From Candidatus Hydrogenedentota bacterium (lineage in GTDB: Bacteria; Spirochaetota; Leptospiria; Turneriellales; J094), in assembly GCA_003695005.1 (NCBI GenBank), contig RFJE01000282.1, positions 1 to 5,849 on the forward strand: a stretch of 5,849 nt of DNA, in the 5' to 3' direction. The notes under the pieces are model-generated. The model saw only the letters and a program-made list of their open reading frames with translations. It made no database searches and was not told where the DNA came from. Of this stretch, positions 5,416 to 5,849 are shown in pieces. The number at the start of each line of letters is the position of its first letter. Within the stretch, counting starts at the first letter, position 1. Position numbers and translations under genes: made by a program.

Positions 5416-5691
5416 CTACTCGTTAGCACAAGCGCAATTGGCACCGCAACCTACGGATTCTTGTTTTTTTTCCGCAGTGGCTGTTTTTGTGCTCTCCTTT
5501 TTACTTCCATTATTTTTGTAGTCTGTAACATAAAAACCACTGCCTTTAAATACAATTCCTGCGCCAGCCGAGATCTGCTTAGACGCAACGGCATTGCATT
5601 CAGGGCAGTGTACATCGGGTGATTCATTCATTCCATGAAATACTTCAAATCGTGTTCCGCATTCATTACATTTATAATCATACGTTGGCAT
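5416..5691 (-). CDS. FmdB-family zinc ribbon protein
   Basis: A 91-residue protein starting with the classic MPTYDYKCNECG of the FmdB / 'putative regulatory protein' zinc ribbon family. The zinc ligands are visible as CxxC at Cys8/Cys11 and CxxC at Cys29/Cys32, followed by the family segment AGIVFKGSGFYVTDYKN. The low-complexity Lys/Thr/Glu linker then ends in a second cysteine cluster (CGANCACAN, three Cys), common in longer family members and perhaps another metal site. FmdB was named as a possible regulator of formamidase in Methylophilus, but the general role is unknown. ATG at 5689-5691 has no Shine-Dalgarno sequence and follows a good promoter very closely. It precedes the YqeY gene by 7 bases, so the two are probably co-transcribed. 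Confidence 0.93.
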   Translation of the reverse strand: MPTYDYKCNECGTRFEVFHGMNESPDVHCPECNAVASKQISAGAGIVFKGSGFYVTDYKNNGSKKESTKTATAEKKQESVGCGANCACANE

Positions 5692-5698
5692 GGCTTTA

Positions 5699-5726
5699 TA
5701 TATACAATAATTTAAAATTTTGTCAA
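5699..5726 (-). promoter_or_regulatory. Sigma70-type promoter for the FmdB-YqeY operon
   Basis: Read on the minus strand: perfect TTGACA (5726-5721), a 16-base AT-rich spacer, and TATATA (5704-5699) as -10 box; other TATA registers at 18 or 20 bases are possible. The ATG at 5691 lies 7 bases after the -10 box and no Shine-Dalgarno sequence is seen, so the transcript may have no leader. Confidence 0.6.
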
Positions 5727-5746
5727 CAAAAAAATGGGGTTAGCAA

Positions 5747-5760
5747 AGCCGGTAGCGGCT
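5747..5760. terminator. Weak hairpin, possible terminator between two minus-strand genes
   Basis: AGCCG-GTAG-CGGCT forms a 5-bp stem. On the plus strand it is followed by ACATTTTTG; on the minus strand, the direction of the gene ending at 5774, a TTTTTTT run follows only after 12 further bases. It is the only terminator candidate after that gene and is weak. Confidence 0.3.
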
Positions 5761-5773
5761 ACATTTTTGTGGT

Positions 5774-5849
5774 TTATGCAACCATTTGCATATCAAATTC
5801 TCCTCTAGTGAATTGGCGAAAATTCATTTTATCCCAAAACTCATCCCAA
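5774..5849 (-). CDS. 3' end of an unidentified minus-strand gene, cut by the right edge
   Basis: The minus frame entering from the right edge reads 24 codons, WDEFWDKMNFRQFTRGEF then five more residues, before TAA at 5776-5774. The composition (many aromatic and charged residues, no stops, codon choice like its neighbours) looks like a genuine C-terminus. It points in the same direction as the FmdB operon, about 80 bases upstream of it, but a strong promoter lies between. I cannot assign a family from so short a piece. Confidence 0.45.
   Translation of the reverse strand, partial: WDEFWDKMNFRQFTRGEFDMQMVA

Noticed and set aside
5135..5622. Plus-strand open frames opposite the YqeY and FmdB genes
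   Set aside because: Both minus-strand genes have clear family motifs; the plus frames are low-complexity Ser/Phe-rich shadows.

Overview
The window is AT-rich coding DNA carrying seven recognisable protein genes (one cut by the left edge), one gene remnant, one gene tail cut by the right edge, and about 1.1 kb of dense non-coding repeats in the middle (2519-3621). The likely source is a spirochaete of the Leptospira type. This rests on three things: a lipoprotein signal with a relaxed lipobox, an SH3-domain lipoprotein, and intergenic repeats with GTGAGGGA and ACAGGATGT-type motifs like those I remember from Leptospira genomes. It is an inference from memory, not a database result.

Left part (2-1704, +): the 3' part of ccoG and the complete ccoH/fixH, joined by a one-base TAATG stop/start overlap. 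They are assembly factors of the cbb3-type cytochrome c oxidase, so an oxidase operon should lie to the left of the window. A class I SAM-dependent methyltransferase (1766-2518, -) converges on them.

Middle (2519-3621): no intact gene was found. It holds a gene fragment on the minus strand (2700-3017), two elements of about 110 bp with related perfect terminal inverted repeats and nearly equal spacers, a GC-rich block of small hairpins with a direct repeat whose two differences are base-paired to each other, a perfect 15-bp stem hairpin, and an inverted repeat with perfect 19-bp arms. The repeats share pieces with one another, so the stretch looks like a mosaic built by repeated insertion or recombination.

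Right part: an SH3-domain lipoprotein gene (3622-4305, +) overlaps by 4 bp a pseudouridine synthase gene of the RsuA/RluB family (4302-4979, +). Convergent to these, and overlapping the synthase end by 12 bp, is a two-gene minus-strand operon: an FmdB-type zinc ribbon protein (5416-5691) followed by a GatB/YqeY-domain protein (4968-5408). The last 76 bases contain the 3' end of another minus-strand gene.

The most unusual signals are the repeat architecture of the middle region and two promoter-like sequences placed so close to start codons that the mRNAs of the lipoprotein and FmdB genes may be leaderless. I did not find a clear new defence, transport or biosynthetic system.
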